Shown: in pieces, positions 8,085 through 16,214 of the stretch
How positions within the stretch are numbered: the first letter of the stretch is position 1
Layout: the number at the start of each line of letters is the position of its first letter
From: Brachybacterium vulturis
GTDB lineage: Bacteria; Actinomycetota; Actinomycetes; Actinomycetales; Dermabacteraceae
Direction of reading: 5' to 3'
DNA length: 64,000 nt
NCBI RefSeq assembly: GCF_002407185.1
Contig: NZ_CP023563.1
Coordinates: 124,001 to 188,000 of the forward strand
Made by a program: the position numbers and the translations under genes
The notes under the pieces: model-generated
Told to the model about the DNA's origin: nothing
The model's input: only the letters and a program-made list of their open reading frames with translations
The model's database searches: none

Positions 8085-9035
8085 ATGCCCGCGACACTCA
8101 CCACCCGCTACATCGACGCCACCGTCCGCTCCCTGCCGACCGAGGTCCAGGAGGACGTCCGCGAGGAGCTCTCCGCCTCCATCGCCGACGCCGTCGAGGC
8201 CCGCCTCGCCCAGGGTGAGGACCCTCGCGCCGCCGAACGCGCCGTCCTCACCGAGCTCGGGGATCCCGCCGTGCTCGCGGCCGGCTACGCCGACCGGCCG
8301 CTCCAGCTGATCGGACCGCGCTACTTCCTCACCTGGCTCCGTCTCCTGCGGCTGGTGCTGATGATCGTCGTGCCCGTCGTCGCGGTCATCGTCGGCCTCG
8401 TCGAGGGCCTCTCCGGCGGCAGCGTCGGCGACGTGATCGGCGAGGTCATCAGCGTCGGCCTCTCCGTCGCCGTCCATATCGCGTTCTGGGTGACCGTGGC
8501 GTTCGCGGTCCTCGAACGCAGCGGCGCGGAGACCGGCCTGACCTGGACCGTGGATCAGCTCCCGGAGCAGCGGAGCACCGGCACCGGCCGGGCGGACCTG
8601 ATCGCCTCGCTGAGCTTCCTGGCCCTGGCGCTCGGCGCCCTCGCCTGGGACCGACTGCGGGGCCTGGCCACCGTGGACGGCGAGACCCTGCAGGCCCTCC
8701 ATCCCGGCCTCTGGTCCGCCGGGATCCTGGTCCTGGTGGCGCTGGTGCTGCTGGAGGCCGCACTCGCCGTGGTGATCTACCGGCGCGGCCGCTGGAGCAT
8801 CGGGACGGCGGTGGCGAACTCCGCGCTCGCGGTGGGCTTCATGAGCTGGTCGCTGACCCTGCTGGGCCGGGAGCAGCTGCTGAACCCGGAACTGCTCGCG
8901 GCCGCCCGCAGTCACGGCGTGGACGCGGAGTCGATGCGGATCCTGGGGATCGCGCTGGTGCTGCTCATCGTGGGCATCGCCCTCTGGGACATCGTCGACG
9001 GCTGGGTGAAGACTGCCCGTGATCGCCGGCGCTGA
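8085..9035 (+). CDS. HAAS/DUF1700-like membrane protein linked to PadR
   Basis: Protein of 316 aa. Residues 1-65 form the helical HAAS (permease prefix) module: RYIDATVRSLPTEVQEDVREELSASIADAVEARLAQGEDPRAAERAVLTELGDPAVLAAGYADRPLQLIGP. The rest is membrane-embedded with about six hydrophobic segments and no enzyme motif. Such proteins are commonly encoded directly after a PadR regulator and are thought to act in signalling or envelope stress. I can assign no reaction. Confidence 0.75.
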   Translation: MPATLTTRYIDATVRSLPTEVQEDVREELSASIADAVEARLAQGEDPRAAERAVLTELGDPAVLAAGYADRPLQLIGPRYFLTWLRLLRLVLMIVVPVVAVIVGLVEGLSGGSVGDVIGEVISVGLSVAVHIAFWVTVAFAVLERSGAETGLTWTVDQLPEQRSTGTGRADLIASLSFLALALGALAWDRLRGLATVDGETLQALHPGLWSAGILVLVALVLLEAALAVVIYRRGRWSIGTAVANSALAVGFMSWSLTLLGREQLLNPELLAAARSHGVDAESMRILGIALVLLIVGIALWDIVDGWVKTARDRRR

Positions 9036-9130
9036 CGCGGTGCGGGGCAGGAGCGGTGGGTGAGCGGACCGTGAGCGGGCCGGCCGCGCCTTCCGCAGGT
9101 GTCCACAGGTGCAGCGGTGACCGCCGGTCC

Positions 9131-9910
9131 TCAGTCCCCGAGGACGTGCCGGGGATGCCAGCCCAGCAGCCGCGCCGCGGAGTCGTCGGCGATCGAGTGG
9201 GCGGCGGCGGTGACGGCGATCGCCTCGTAGGCCCCGCCGCGCTCGCGCCGCAGTGCAGCCATCACCGCCGCCGCCAGATCCTCCGGATGCAGGGAGCTGA
9301 TCGGGGTGCCGTCCTCCAGGGTGTGCAGCACCGGCTCGGCCTGCTCCTGCCGCAGCGGGGTGATCCAGCGGGGCCAGGCCTCGGCGGTGGTCGGGAAGGC
9401 CAGGCGCAGCGAGGTGATGGTCAGCGGCCCCTCCTCCGCCGTGGGCGCGGGGCCGTCGAGGGACAGGCGCAGCGCCTGCTCCGCCAACCGCTTCGAGAGG
9501 CCGTACAGGGCCGTCGCATCCGGGAGGGCCCCGGCCGGGATCGGCACCTCGCCGTATCGGGCGAAGACGTCGAGCGAGCTGATGTGCACGAAGGAGCGCA
9601 GGCCGAGGCGCCGGGAGAGCCGCATGGCCAGCAGTACCGAGCCGACGTTCACCCCGATCGCGGCGGCGGTGCCCGGCAGCTGCTCCGCCTCGCTGCCGTT
9701 CGGGAGCTGGGCGGCCAGATGCACCACGGCCTCGGCGCCCTCGAGAGCAGCGGTGAGCGCGGCGGGATCATCCGCCTCCCCGACCACGTCCCGCACGCCG
9801 GGCAGCGGGGCGGCGCCGCGGTCCAGGACCGTCAGCTCGTGCTCGGCCCGCCAGGCCTCCACCAGGGAGCTGCCGACCCCGCCCTTGCCGCCGATCAGTG
9901 CGATGCGCAT
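9131..9910 (-). CDS. NAD-dependent epimerase/dehydratase family protein
   Basis: Extended short-chain dehydrogenase of 259 aa. N-terminal nucleotide-binding turn MRIALIGGKGGVGSSLVEAW, then VVHLAAQLP, and the active-site-like sequence FVHISSLDVF... with YGLSKRLAEQ, supplying the Tyr-x-x-x-Lys pair. Shorter than sugar-nucleotide epimerases, so the substrate is open. ATG 9910 chosen because the frame upstream is low-complexity shadow sequence. Stands alone, 118 bp upstream of the flavoprotein gene on the same strand. Confidence 0.8.
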   Translation of the reverse strand: MRIALIGGKGGVGSSLVEAWRAEHELTVLDRGAAPLPGVRDVVGEADDPAALTAALEGAEAVVHLAAQLPNGSEAEQLPGTAAAIGVNVGSVLLAMRLSRRLGLRSFVHISSLDVFARYGEVPIPAGALPDATALYGLSKRLAEQALRLSLDGPAPTAEEGPLTITSLRLAFPTTAEAWPRWITPLRQEQAEPVLHTLEDGTPISSLHPEDLAAAVMAALRRERGGAYEAIAVTAAAHSIADDSAARLLGWHPRHVLGD

Positions 9911-10028
9911 GGGGTGATCGTCGCAGAGCCCGGCCATCGGCGCGAGAGATGGGGCACACCCCGAACCGGGTGCCCGCGCCCCCGGCTCCCCGCCAGGACC
10001 CTGACGACCGGGCGCGGGATCGGCGACG

Positions 10029-11093
10029 TCAGGCTGCGACGCGAGCCCGGTGCGCGGCCACCGCGGCGTCGGCGTCGGCCATGACCAGCATCCCGTGGAT
10101 GTGGCCGCCGGCGAGCGCACCGCCGGCGGCCGCGGCCCCGACCTGCGCGCTGGGGTCCGCCGCGTTGCCGGCGACCCACACCCCGGGCACCTCGGTGGCG
10201 CCGGCGCTGCCGGTGGCGATCTTCCGCCCCATCTCGGCGGGCAGGTCCTCGACCTGGAGCCCGAGGTCCTCGAGGCCGTCCAGTCGCGGAAGCATCACGG
10301 TCGCGGTGGTCAGCACGCTGCGGGGCACCAGCTCCCCGCCCACGAGGCGCACTCCGGCGAGGCTGCCCTCAGCGTCCGCGACGATCTCCTCGATCCCGGT
10401 CTCGACGACGGTGACCCCGAGCGCCGTGAAGCGTTCGCGGGTCCCGGGGTCGATCTCGAGCCCCTCGGCCACGAACACGGTGACGTCCTCGGAGAGCGCC
10501 CGGAACATGAGCACCTGGTGGAAGGACATAGCACGGGTCGCGATCACGCCGATGGCCCGGTCGCGCACCTCCCAGCCGTGACAGAAGGGGCAGTGGACGA
10601 GATTCGTGCCCCAGTGCGCGGCCAGGCCCGGGATCTCGGGCAGCTCGTCGCGGATCCCGGTGGCGACCAGGAGTCGGCGAGCGGTGAGGGTGCGTCCGTC
10701 CGCGAGGGTGAGCGTGAAGCGCAGGTCCCCTTCGGCCGACGGGTCGGCGGCGCGGGCCGAGGTGACTTCTCCGGCGACGATCAGGCCACCGTACTGCCGC
10801 ACCTCGGCGCGGCCGCGGGCCAGGTACGTCGCGGGCGCGGTGCCCTCGTTGCCGAGCAGGGCGTGGATGCCCTCGGCAGGGGCGTTGCGGGGCGCGGCGG
10901 AGTCGATGACGACGACGCTGCGGCGGGAGCGGGCGAGCATCAGGGCGCCGCTGAGGCCGGCGGCGCCGCCCCCGATCACGGCGGCGTCGACGACGGTGGC
11001 GGGGAGCGCATCGGTGGTGGCACCGGCCTCGGCGACGGTGGGCACGACGGCGGAATCGTCGGCGGTGGTGGTCTGCGGGTCGATGGTGATCAC
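10029..11093 (-). CDS. Thioredoxin-reductase-like FAD/NAD(P) oxidoreductase
   Basis: Two-dinucleotide-domain flavoprotein of 354 aa. FAD motif DAAVIGGGAAGLSGALMLARSRRSVVVIDS near residues 38-67; the redox-type motif HCPFCHGWEVRD carries a CxxC where thioredoxin reductases have CATC; second nucleotide site around GVIATRAMSFHQVLMF; C-terminal GVWVAGNAADPSAQVGAAAAGG contacts FAD. GTG start at 11093 has GAGAGGA upstream. A 35-residue Thr/Ala-rich N-terminal extension is unusual. Divergent from the XRE-cupin gene, which probably regulates it. Confidence 0.85.
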   Translation of the reverse strand: MITIDPQTTTADDSAVVPTVAEAGATTDALPATVVDAAVIGGGAAGLSGALMLARSRRSVVVIDSAAPRNAPAEGIHALLGNEGTAPATYLARGRAEVRQYGGLIVAGEVTSARAADPSAEGDLRFTLTLADGRTLTARRLLVATGIRDELPEIPGLAAHWGTNLVHCPFCHGWEVRDRAIGVIATRAMSFHQVLMFRALSEDVTVFVAEGLEIDPGTRERFTALGVTVVETGIEEIVADAEGSLAGVRLVGGELVPRSVLTTATVMLPRLDGLEDLGLQVEDLPAEMGRKIATGSAGATEVPGVWVAGNAADPSAQVGAAAAGGALAGGHIHGMLVMADADAAVAAHRARVAA

Positions 11094-11140
11094 GGGTGTC
11101 CTCTCGGTGGGGGCCTCCGACGGGAGGCATGCCCCGACCG

Positions 11141-11170
11141 TAGACACGCCTTGCCGCCAAGGCATAGCCT
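11141..11170 (+). promoter_or_regulatory. XRE-cupin gene promoter with palindrome in the spacer
   Basis: TAGACA (11141-11146), 18-nt spacer, TAGCCT (11165-11170), ATG at 11178, so the mRNA is probably leaderless. The perfect inverted repeat GCCTTG-CCGC-CAAGGC (11148-11163) fills the spacer between -35 and -10, the classic place for a repressor, and lies between the divergent flavoprotein and regulator genes. Confidence 0.6.
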
Positions 11171-11177
11171 CTTGCTC

Positions 11178-11744
11178 ATGACGCAAACTTCTGAGGGTGT
11201 GGACGGCCTGGTGCGCCAACGGCTGCGTGCGCTGCGTCTCGCCCAGGGCCTGTCCCTGGGGGATCTCGCGGCCCGCGCCCATCTCAGCCCCTCCACCCTG
11301 TCGCGCATCGAGAACGGGCAGCGCCGCCTCGCCCTGGACCAGCTGGTGGTGCTCGCCCGCGCCCTGGACACGGGCCTCGACGAGCTCGTGGAGACACAGG
11401 CCGAGGAGGTGGTCTCGAACGCGACCGCGGAGCACGGCACGGACGCGCTGCGCTGGCGGATCCGCCACGCCCCGAACACGGTGATCCTCCGCCGACGGGT
11501 CACCGGGCCGCCGCCGGCGCGGGAACGGATGCGCGCCCATCCCGGCCACGAGTGGCTGGTGGTGCTCTCCGGCACCCTCACCCTGCTGCTGGGCGAACGC
11601 CGCTACCGGGTCACCGAGAACCAGTGCGCCGAATTCGACACCATGCTCCCCCACGCCTTCGGCGCCGAGGGCGGCCCGGTCGATGTGCTGCTCATCGTGG
11701 ACCCCGAGGCACGGCGCGGCCACGAGCACGACGGAGAGGACTGA
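11178..11744 (+). CDS. XRE-family regulator with C-terminal cupin domain
   Basis: Regulator of 188 aa. HTH LRALRLAQGLSLGDLAARAHLSPSTLSRIENGQRRLALDQLVVLARAL occupies residues 12-60; residues 105-180 form a cupin (HPGHEWLVVLSGTLTLLLGERRYRV...LPHAFGAEGGPVDVLLIV), a likely ligand pocket. Divergent from the flavoprotein gene with an 84-bp shared control region. The C-terminus HEHDGED is acidic. The effector is unknown. Confidence 0.88.
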   Translation: MTQTSEGVDGLVRQRLRALRLAQGLSLGDLAARAHLSPSTLSRIENGQRRLALDQLVVLARALDTGLDELVETQAEEVVSNATAEHGTDALRWRIRHAPNTVILRRRVTGPPPARERMRAHPGHEWLVVLSGTLTLLLGERRYRVTENQCAEFDTMLPHAFGAEGGPVDVLLIVDPEARRGHEHDGED

Positions 11745-12268
11745 CGGGACGCAGGACCGGCACCGCAGGAAGGGCCCGCTGCGCGGTGACGCGCCGTGCC
11801 CGAGAGCTCCGGGGAATAATCCCCTGGGCATTGTGGTTGATCCCTGGTAGCGTCCGTCGTGGTCCCGGGTGGTCGAAGCCCGCGATTCGGACCGGCGACC
11901 TCGTCGCCATCCCGGCGGAGAGACCCGCCACCAGGGCGCTGACACCGCCCGCTCGACCACCGCGAGCTTCGCGGCCCAGCGCACTGCCATGACGGCAGCG
12001 CACCGGAGCCCGACTCGCACGGCCTGCGCCCTCGCACCGCCTCCATCCCGCCGACCAGGCGGCCTCCCGTGGAGCATCGCGATCGGTGCGCGCCACCGGC
12101 CCGTCCGCCCCAGCGGATGCGGCCCGGCGATCGTCCGCCCCAGCGGATGCGGCCCGGCGATCGTCCGCCCCAGCGGACCGGTCACCCCCGCGCAGATCGC
12201 GCATCCCGGCATCCCGCCGGCACTCGAACATTCGGTCGGCCCTACGCCGACCTCGAAGGAGAAACACC
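11745..12268. other. 524-bp stretch without a convincing gene
   Basis: All frames here give Arg/Pro/Ala-rich shadow translations with no family resemblance. It contains a perfect inverted repeat GGGGA-ATAA-TCCCC (11811-11824), a 30-bp tandem repeat (12102-12177) and, at its end, the AAGGAG ribosome binding site of the L31 gene. I see no Zur-type AT-rich palindrome although type B L31 genes are often under zinc control. Confidence 0.6.
12102..12177. repeat. 30-bp direct tandem repeat, about 2.5 copies
   Basis: Two exact 30-bp units (12102-12131 and 12132-12161) beginning CGTCCGCCCCAGCGGATG, then the first 16 bases of a third unit before divergence. Located about 90 bp before the L31 gene in non-coding sequence. 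The third copy ends in a different context, consistent with slippage. Confidence 0.9.
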
Positions 12269-12505
12269 ATGCAGCACACCGATCATCGACGTCCCGACCG
12301 CGCACAGCAGCCTCTCGTCGTATTCCGCGACCAGAGCGCAGGCCTGCGCTACCTCACCCGTTCCACCCGCACCTCGGAGCACTCCACCACCTGGGAGGAC
12401 GGGAACATCTACCCCGTCGTCGAGGTGGACCTGTCCTCCGCGGCGCACTTCGCGCGGGAGAGCGGCAAGGGCCGCCACCGCGACCTGGCAGGCACCGCCG
12501 CCTGA
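12269..12505 (+). CDS. rpmE2: 50S ribosomal protein L31 type B, diverged C-terminus
   Basis: Zinc-independent L31 paralogue (78 aa) of the large subunit. The core QPLVVFRDQSAGLRYLTRSTRTSEHSTTWEDGNIYPVVEVDLSS is unmistakable and lacks the zinc-binding CxxC of type A. After VDLSS the family normally continues SHPFYTGK...DTAGRVEKFxxRYG; here it reads AAHFARESGKGRHRDLAGTAA and stops, so the conserved HPF-x-TG segment and basic tail are degraded or lost. AAGGAG lies 8 nt before the ATG. An intact-looking L31 tail is found at 14228-14356, after the monooxygenase gene. Function of this copy is therefore uncertain. Confidence 0.85.
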   Translation: MQHTDHRRPDRAQQPLVVFRDQSAGLRYLTRSTRTSEHSTTWEDGNIYPVVEVDLSSAAHFARESGKGRHRDLAGTAA

Positions 12506-12689
12506 GGCAGCTCCGATCTGCCCGGCGAGCGCGGCACCGGCACTCGGCACCGAGCTCTGCGCGGACAGCACACCCCAGCGAGCCTCGGCGTCCCGGGCGG
12601 TTCGCTCGGCATCGCGGGAGCGCGGCGAGCCATCGGGGTCTACCGTGGCACCAGGAGCGATCCGTCGCCGCGTCGAGAAGAGGCCCGCC

Positions 12690-14228
12690 ATGCCCACCAC
12701 ATCCCCCGGCACCACCGCCGGCCCGCTGGAGACCGAGGTGCTGGTGGTCGGCGCAGGCCCGACCGGGCTGATGGCAGGCCTGGTCCTGCACCGCCGCGGC
12801 GTCGACTCCCTGGTGATCGATGGGAAGAGCGGACCCACCCGGGAGTCGCGGGCGCTCGTGGTCCAGGCCCGCAGCATGGAGATCTACGATCAGCTGGGGC
12901 TCGCCCAGCAGGTGCTCGCCGGCGCCAATCCGGCCCAGCGCATACAGCTCGGACCCGATGCCGCCCCGGGAGTAGATTTCGGCCCCCTGCAGGAGGGGTG
13001 GACGCGGTTTCCCGGTGCACAGGTATTCGAGCAGTCCCTGAACGAGGAGCTGCTCTCGCGGACGCTCGCCGAGGAGGGAGCTCCCGTGCGCTGGGGCCAT
13101 CGCTTCACGGCCCTCGAGACCCCGGCGGATGTCGCGGGTCCCGTCGAGGTGCAGGTCGAGGGCCCCGACGGCCCGCTGCGGATCCGGGCCCGCTGGGTGA
13201 TCGGGGCCGACGGGGCGGGCTCCCCGGTGCGTCACGCCCTGGGCCTCCCCTTCGAGGGGGTCACCGATGAGGCGACCTTCTGCGTCGCGGACCTGCGCGG
13301 CGTGACCGGCTCTCCGGCGAACTCGCTCACGGCCCGCTTCGGGCAGCGGCGGTTCGCGATCACCTTCCCGATGGGCCCGGACGGCCATGTGCGGGTGGTG
13401 TGGTTGCACGGAGAGCGTGAGCCCGCGCAGGAGGAGGCGCTCGCGGGGATGCGCGAGGACCTCGCGATCGCCTACGACAGGGTGGACTGGTTCTCCGCCT
13501 ACCGGGTGCACCATCGTGTGGCCTCGCACTTCCGTCGCGGCCCGACGCTGCTGGCCGGGGACGCCGCGCACGTGCACTCCCCTGTGGGCGGGCAGGGCAT
13601 GAACACCGGCCTGCAGGACGGGCACCACCTGGCCCACCTGCTGGCCGACATCTCCGCCGGGCGCCTCGCCGACTCGGCTCTGGACCGCTTCGAGCGCGAG
13701 CGCCGACCGGTGGCGCTCACCCTGATCAGCGCCACCGACCGCGCCTTCGGTCTGATCGCCCGGCCGGGCCGCGGGACCGGGCTCCTCCGCCGACGGGCCC
13801 GCGACGTCCTGGGCGCCCTGGTCCCACGGCTGCTCGCCACGGAGCTGGGACCGCACGTGGCCGGGCTGCTCGGCCAGTACCGGATCCGCTACCACGCGGT
13901 GCCGAAGGGCGAGCCGTTGCCGCGGTGGGCACGGGAGCGCGCCGTCGGTCTGCGCCTGCCCCCGACCGATGAGAACGCCGAGATGCTGCGGGAGATGAGC
14001 TGGCAGCTGCACACCTACGGGGCCGACGCCGTGCGGCCCGCCGCGGTGGCCGACTGGATCGACGGTCCGTTCGCCTTCTCCCCGGATCCGCGGCGCCGAC
14101 TGCGCACCGACCGCCTCTACCTGGTGCGGCCCGACGGGTATGTCGCGGCGTCCTGGCCCGTCCATGCCGGGGCGGTGGCGACGGCCGATGTGCGGGAGGC
14201 GCTGGCCGCGTACGCGGTGCGAGGCTGA
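12690..14228 (+). CDS. FAD-dependent aromatic monooxygenase-like protein (PHBH family)
   Basis: Group A flavin monooxygenase of 512 aa. Dinucleotide motif EVLVVGAGPTGLMAGLVLHRRGVDSLVID (near residues 12-40), DG motif ARWVIGADGAGSPVRHALG, and GD motif TLLAGDAAHVHSPVGGQGMNTGLQDGHHLAHLL. The C-terminal thioredoxin-like domain typical of phenol hydroxylase relatives appears as RLYLVRPDGYVAASWPVHAG. Such enzymes hydroxylate phenols or polyketides; no partner genes are present. Its stop codon directly abuts the L31 tail fragment, so it appears to lie inside a disrupted L31 locus. Confidence 0.88.
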   Translation: MPTTSPGTTAGPLETEVLVVGAGPTGLMAGLVLHRRGVDSLVIDGKSGPTRESRALVVQARSMEIYDQLGLAQQVLAGANPAQRIQLGPDAAPGVDFGPLQEGWTRFPGAQVFEQSLNEELLSRTLAEEGAPVRWGHRFTALETPADVAGPVEVQVEGPDGPLRIRARWVIGADGAGSPVRHALGLPFEGVTDEATFCVADLRGVTGSPANSLTARFGQRRFAITFPMGPDGHVRVVWLHGEREPAQEEALAGMREDLAIAYDRVDWFSAYRVHHRVASHFRRGPTLLAGDAAHVHSPVGGQGMNTGLQDGHHLAHLLADISAGRLADSALDRFERERRPVALTLISATDRAFGLIARPGRGTGLLRRRARDVLGALVPRLLATELGPHVAGLLGQYRIRYHAVPKGEPLPRWARERAVGLRLPPTDENAEMLREMSWQLHTYGADAVRPAAVADWIDGPFAFSPDPRRRLRTDRLYLVRPDGYVAASWPVHAGAVATADVREALAAYAVRG

Positions 14229-14356
14229 AGCGCTGCGCGGCCTCGCACCCGTTCTGGACCGGGCGCTCCGGCGTGGTCGACACCGCCGGCCACCTGGAGC
14301 GCCTCCGTCGCCGCTACGCGGACACGATCGTCACGCCGCACCGCCTTACGGCCTGA
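14228..14356 (+). pseudogene. C-terminal fragment of a type B ribosomal protein L31
   Basis: A short frame ending with TGA at 14354-14356 encodes KRCAASHPFWTGRSGVVD followed by TAGHLERLRRRYADTIV and a short tail. This matches the C-terminal third of type B L31 (SHPFYTG...VDTxGRxxxFxRRYG). No L31 N-terminus or start lies in frame upstream: the preceding codons belong to the end of the monooxygenase gene. The fragment is therefore untranslated or expressed only by re-initiation. It supplies exactly the part that is degraded in the L31 gene at 12269-12505. Confidence 0.75.
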
Positions 14357-14400
14357 GGTCGCGCCGCTGCGACTCGTTCCGAGACGTGCCCCGCCCTCGC

Positions 14401-15417
14401 TCAGCCGAGCACGGCGGCGAGTCGCGGGGCGACCCGCTCGGCCATCACCCGGTAGCCCTCCGGCGTGGGATGGAGCAGGTCACCGAGCAGGTGCAGCTCC
14501 TTCGCCGTGACGATCTCCGAGCCGTCGATCAGGGTGATCAGCGGGTCGTGCCGCTGCAGCACCGCGACCGCGCGGTGGATCAGTGCGCGGATCTCGCGCT
14601 GATCCAGGCCTGCGCTGTTGGGCTGCTCCTCACGGTGAGGCCCGGCGGTGGTCGGGCTCATGAGCACGATCGGGGCATCCGTCAGGCGCCGCACATGGTC
14701 GACGAACCCGATCACCATCGGCGGCAGGCTCCGCGCGGTGAAGGTGCCCGCCCCGTAGATGTTGGCCCCCAGGCACAGCGTGACCAGGTCCGGGCGGGAC
14801 GCGCCGATGGTCTCGGCGAGTGGCGGATCCAGGTGGCACTGCCCGGATATGCCCAGCGCCGTCAGCTCGAACGAGTTCCGCGCGGCGAGCAGCGCGGGCC
14901 AGGTGCCGGTGGGGCTGACCGCCTGGTTGCACTGGGTGATTGAGCTGCCGTAGACGGTCCATCGCGGTCCGCGCGGTGCGGCCGGCACGCACTCGGTGGC
15001 GCCGTCCAGGACCACCTCGTGCAGCACCGTCGGCGCCGCATGCGGCAGCCACAGCTCCACCCGCGCGGGTCGGCCCGGCAGCTCGACGCGGAAGCTCACG
15101 CGCCCGCGGGCCTCGTGGCTCGCCGCCAGCTCCCCGTCCACCACCACGTCGAGGCTGCAGACGGAGCCCACCGGGGCCTCGCTCGTGGTCAGGGAGACCT
15201 CGAGGGCACTCGCGTCGGTCTCGATCTCGAGCCGCACCCCGTTCGGGATCCGGGCCAGCTCGTCGACCTCGGCGCTCATGATCCGCTCGAGATGCTCGGG
15301 TCGCACCCGCCACGGCTGCTGTCCGTGGGCCGCTGCGGTCCAGGTGGCGGCGCCGTGCCAGGCCTCCGGAAGATCCGCCGGTGAGATCGATCGGCGGGTG
15401 CTGACAGTGCTGGTCAT
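14401..15417 (-). CDS. SGNH/GDSL-family hydrolase with N-terminal beta domain
   Basis: Probable carbohydrate or acyl esterase of 338 aa. An N-terminal jelly-roll-like domain (about residues 1-140) precedes the SGNH fold: block I YGSSITQCNQA with the nucleophile Ser, GISGQCHLDP, block III LCLGANIYG, and block V DLLHPTPEGY with the Asp/His pair. This two-domain layout resembles SGNH_hydro_3-type enzymes. No signal peptide, so probably cytoplasmic. Ends close to, and convergent with, the L31 fragment. Confidence 0.82.
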   Translation of the reverse strand: MTSTVSTRRSISPADLPEAWHGAATWTAAAHGQQPWRVRPEHLERIMSAEVDELARIPNGVRLEIETDASALEVSLTTSEAPVGSVCSLDVVVDGELAASHEARGRVSFRVELPGRPARVELWLPHAAPTVLHEVVLDGATECVPAAPRGPRWTVYGSSITQCNQAVSPTGTWPALLAARNSFELTALGISGQCHLDPPLAETIGASRPDLVTLCLGANIYGAGTFTARSLPPMVIGFVDHVRRLTDAPIVLMSPTTAGPHREEQPNSAGLDQREIRALIHRAVAVLQRHDPLITLIDGSEIVTAKELHLLGDLLHPTPEGYRVMAERVAPRLAAVLG

Positions 15418-15660
15418 CGGGATGACTCCTGGGGCGGCGACGATGCTGCGGGTGAGGACGGGACGCGCCAGATCGTACCGGGCGGCCCGTGCTCATGGCG
15501 TCACGCCGCCGCGGAGCCCGACGACGTGGTCGAGCACTCCGCACGTCCGACCCCTCGGATAGCCTCAGCACCAGCGACGACGAAGCCCGCCGGCGTCCAG
15601 CACCACTGCCCCGCGCCCGTCGCCCCTCACCACCGACCACACGCCGCAGGAGATCGCGCC
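15418..15660. other. 243-bp divergent intergenic region
   Basis: Lies between the SGNH hydrolase (minus) and the DUF4282 gene (plus). It must hold both promoters. I see CAGGAGATCGCGCC before 15661 as the ribosome binding site but no clear operator. Confidence 0.4.
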
Positions 15661-16131
15661 ATGACACAGCCATACAACGGGAACGAGAGCCCCGCACCCA
15701 TCCCGAGCTCGCCCGACTCCGCCTACGGGCCCGATCTCGCCTATGGGCCCCAGTCCGTCGCGGGCTCGACCGCGGCCGCCGGCCATCAAGAGGCCGGATT
15801 CTTCCGCGCCATGTTCGACTTCTCCTTCACTCATTTCATCACGGTGAGGTTCTCGAGCTTCATCTATGTGCTCGCATTCATCGTCGCCGCGCTCTACTGG
15901 GCAGTGCAGGTGATCACCGGAGTTCTGATGGGCCTGGCACTCGGCGCCGACGTCTGGACCGGTGAGCAGGGCTTCAACGCCGTACCGCTGATCCTCGCCA
16001 TCCTCTTCGGGTGGATCCCCTCCGTGATCCTGCTGATCGCCATGCGACTGGGACTGGAGTTCGCCGTCGCCACGGTCCGCACCGCGCAGAACACGAAGCG
16101 CATCGCCGACGCCACGGAGGCAGGTCGCTGA
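15661..16131 (+). CDS. DUF4282 membrane protein
   Basis: Protein of 156 aa. The first 45 residues are polar and Pro/Ser/Tyr-rich (QPYNGNESPAPIPSSPDSAYGPDLAYGP), then the DUF4282 core FFRAMFDFSFTHFITVRFSSFIYVLAFIVAALYW, with two membrane helices (about residues 65-100 and 112-140) and a short polar C-terminus. Role in the family is not known. Start at 15661 has AGGAG upstream; an earlier in-frame ATG at 15526 has a low-complexity leader and is rejected. Confidence 0.8.
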   Translation: MTQPYNGNESPAPIPSSPDSAYGPDLAYGPQSVAGSTAAAGHQEAGFFRAMFDFSFTHFITVRFSSFIYVLAFIVAALYWAVQVITGVLMGLALGADVWTGEQGFNAVPLILAILFGWIPSVILLIAMRLGLEFAVATVRTAQNTKRIADATEAGR

Positions 16132-16214
16132 CGCGAGCCGCCCAGCGGCACGCCGCTGCGACGGGCACCTGATCACCTGGGCGGGCAGGTGCCGCCCGCG
16201 CATAGGGTTCAGGG

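Noticed and set aside
9056-10084. Plus-strand frame opposite the NAD-epimerase gene
   Set aside because: Gly/Arg-rich shadow; the minus-strand protein has clear Rossmann and Tyr-x-x-x-Lys features.
11831-11905. Possible tRNA-like sequence in the gene-free stretch
   Set aside because: GGTTGATCC and GATTCGGAC recall T-loop text, but no acceptor stem or anticodon arm can be folded around them.
12102-12177. CRISPR array
   Set aside because: The units are directly abutting tandem copies without spacers and without cas genes.
11178-12305. Very long minus-strand reading frame upstream of the flavoprotein, extending to 12305
   Set aside because: It runs antisense through the XRE-cupin gene and the tandem repeat, has Arg/Gly/Pro-rich shadow composition and no family resemblance; the GTG at 11093 with a ribosome binding site explains the gene.
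14140-14943. Plus-strand frame from the monooxygenase end into the SGNH hydrolase gene
   Set aside because: It uses another frame than the L31 fragment and is antisense to the SGNH hydrolase; composition is shadow-like.
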